Part shown: one piece after another, positions 62,872 to 64,000 of the stretch | How the letters are laid out: every line of letters begins with the position of its first letter | Position numbering within the stretch: position 1 is the stretch's first letter | Position numbers and translations under genes: made by a program | NCBI GenBank assembly: GCA_947501695.1 | Contig: CANMWO010000002.1 | Location: forward strand, 248,001-312,000 | Direction of reading: 5' to 3' | Source: an uncultured Sphingomonadaceae bacterium | Lineage (GTDB): Bacteria; Pseudomonadota; Alphaproteobacteria; Sphingomonadales; Sphingomonadaceae | Length of the DNA: 64,000 nucleotides | Notes under the pieces: model-generated | What the model saw: the letters and a program-made list of their open reading frames with translations, nothing else | What the model was told of the DNA's origin: nothing | Databases searched by the model: none

Positions 62872-64000
62872 TTAGTCGTTGCCGCTGCTTTCACCGCCAC
62901 CGCTGACCTTGGCCGTTTCACCAGGAACCGGGAAACCCCGTTTCTTTAGGATATATTTCACTTCCGGATCACGGCCACGGAATTTACGGTAAGCTTCTTT
63001 GCGATCCGTTTCATTCGCTGTCGACAGGATAATCGAACGGAAACGCTCGGCCGTCTCTTCATCCCAGACATTGCCTGCTTCTTCAAAGGCTGCCCACGTA
63101 TCTGCATCCATCGTTTCAGACCACAAATAGCTGTAATAGCCAGCTGAATAAGCATCTGATGAGAAGAGGTGATTAAATTGTGGCAAACGGTGACGCATTA
63201 CAATCGTATCCGGCATACCGATTTCCGCCAATGTTTCGCGCTCAAACGCATCAGGATCAGTGACTGGATCAGCGCGGTTGTGCAATTTCATATCGATGAT
63301 AGCAGAAGACAGATATTCCACGGTTGAAAAGCCTTCGTTGAAGGTTTTAGACTTGTTGATCTTATCGACCAGCGCTTGTGGCATCGGCTCACCGGTTTCC
63401 GCATGTTTCGCGTAATTATCGAGCACATAGCGGGTCAACAGCCAATTTTCGTTCACCTGGCTAGGATATTCAACAAAGTCGCGCGGGGTTCCGCCGAGGC
63501 CGGGATATTTAATGTCATAGTTGAGATAATGCAGCGCGTGACCAAATTCGTGGAACAAGGTTGATGCATCGTCGAGACTGATGAGCGTCGGCGCTCCGCC
63601 CCCGCCTTTGACGAAATTGTTGTTATTCGAGGCCAAGACATAGCGATTATTACCGCCAAGCTCATATTGGCTGCGATAAGTGGTCATCCATGCGCCAGAG
63701 CGCTTACCGGCCCGGGCAAAATTGTCGAGATAGAAGAGGCCGACAAGCTTTTCACCACGCTTCACTTCAAACGTCCGGATATCGGGATGGAAAACCGGAA
63801 CGGTTCCAGTATTCTCAACAAAGCTCATCCCATAGAGTTTGTTCGCCGCGTCAAACATAGCTTCGACCATGTTATCCAGCTTGAAATAGGGTTTGATCTC
63901 CGCTTCATCGAGATCATATTTCGCTTTGCGCACTTTCTCTGCATAGTGGCGATAGTCCCAAGGCTTGATCGTGATTCCAGCATTCTCGGCATCAGCCACT
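62872..64000 (-). CDS. M3-family metallopeptidase, C-terminal part (cut by right edge)
   Basis: The final 375 residues of a dipeptidyl-carboxypeptidase/oligopeptidase-type enzyme (Dcp-like); the N-terminal half lies outside the window. The zinc motif HEFGHALHY is present in TLFHEFGHALHY, and the late ligand region LSSAIIDMKLHN and MRHRLPQFNHLFSSDAYSAGYYSYLW fits the family. The C-terminal tail (TAKVSGGGESSGND) is polar. In related genomes it is a secreted, signal-peptide-bearing enzyme; that cannot be checked here. Confidence 0.92.
   Translation of the reverse strand, partial: VADAENAGITIKPWDYRHYAEKVRKAKYDLDEAEIKPYFKLDNMVEAMFDAANKLYGMSFVENTGTVPVFHPDIRTFEVKRGEKLVGLFYLDNFARAGKRSGAWMTTYRSQYELGGNNRYVLASNNNNFVKGGGGAPTLISLDDASTLFHEFGHALHYLNYDIKYPGLGGTPRDFVEYPSQVNENWLLTRYVLDNYAKHAETGEPMPQALVDKINKSKTFNEGFSTVEYLSSAIIDMKLHNRADPVTDPDAFERETLAEIGMPDTIVMRHRLPQFNHLFSSDAYSAGYYSYLWSETMDADTWAAFEEAGNVWDEETAERFRSIILSTANETDRKEAYRKFRGRDPEVKYILKKRGFPVPGETAKVSGGGESSGND

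Overview
The window looks like chromosomal DNA from a marine-type sphingomonad (Alphaproteobacteria, Sphingomonadales, in the Sphingorhabdus/Parasphingorhabdus/Sphingopyxis range). This rests on recognisable protein families, moderate GC, an alphaproteobacterial thrS-infC neighbourhood, many secreted peptidases/hydrolases and a DUF4212 plus sodium:solute symporter pair. No rRNA, tRNA, insertion sequence, prophage or CRISPR array was seen. The assignment is by eye from protein families, not by a search.

Layout. 1-3.5 kb: two alpha/beta hydrolases, a truncated secreted protein at the left edge, and a tightly overlapped minus-strand operon of three small membrane proteins and an XRE regulator behind a cluster of TGACA half-sites. 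3.8-6.9 kb: thrS, a DUF305 lipoprotein and infC, whose best start is a non-canonical AUA. 6.9-13.1 kb: two short membrane ORFs, msrA, an aspartate aminotransferase, and a pabBC-metY-yjdM operon for folate and sulfur amino-acid metabolism. 13.2-24.2 kb: S9 peptidase, DUF2339 giant membrane protein, a LysR/zinc alcohol dehydrogenase divergent pair with a 19-bp palindrome, a membrane LuxR with DUF4199, VOC protein, symporter pair and an MBL hydrolase. 24.5-28 kb: ArsR-SRPBCC pair with an operator over its start codon, glycine-zipper lipoprotein, a gap with three interspersed repeats, a CDF metal exporter, and PspC with twin 39-aa membrane peptides. 28-36 kb: recF, CHAP hydrolase, mobA, M20 amidohydrolase, PQQ-type sugar dehydrogenase, FAD monooxygenase. 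36.5-45.6 kb: an RND efflux operon in the order pump-adaptor-outer membrane factor, then a 1069-aa propeller-amidohydrolase.

45.8-49.7 kb is the most unusual part. A lipoprotein is followed directly by a membrane-anchored TIR protein. A histone-deacetylase-family gene lies on the other strand, and divergent from it is a protein with a cytoplasmic TIR domain, one membrane segment and a predicted periplasmic LprI (lysozyme-inhibitor-like) domain. That last architecture suggests an envelope sensor coupled to a TIR effector and is the best candidate here for an undescribed system.

49.8-64 kb: Spinster-type MFS transporter, recQ, a rhodanese/DUF442 lipoprotein, sterol desaturase, GMC oxidoreductase, two secreted proteins of unknown role (one ClpP-like), S1/P1 nuclease, a haloalkane dehalogenase, a serine hydrolase lipoprotein, an outer-membrane beta-barrel protein with a strong bidirectional terminator, and the C-terminal half of an M3 metallopeptidase cut by the right edge.

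Several supported small genes (30-51 aa) lie in otherwise empty gaps and are listed below.
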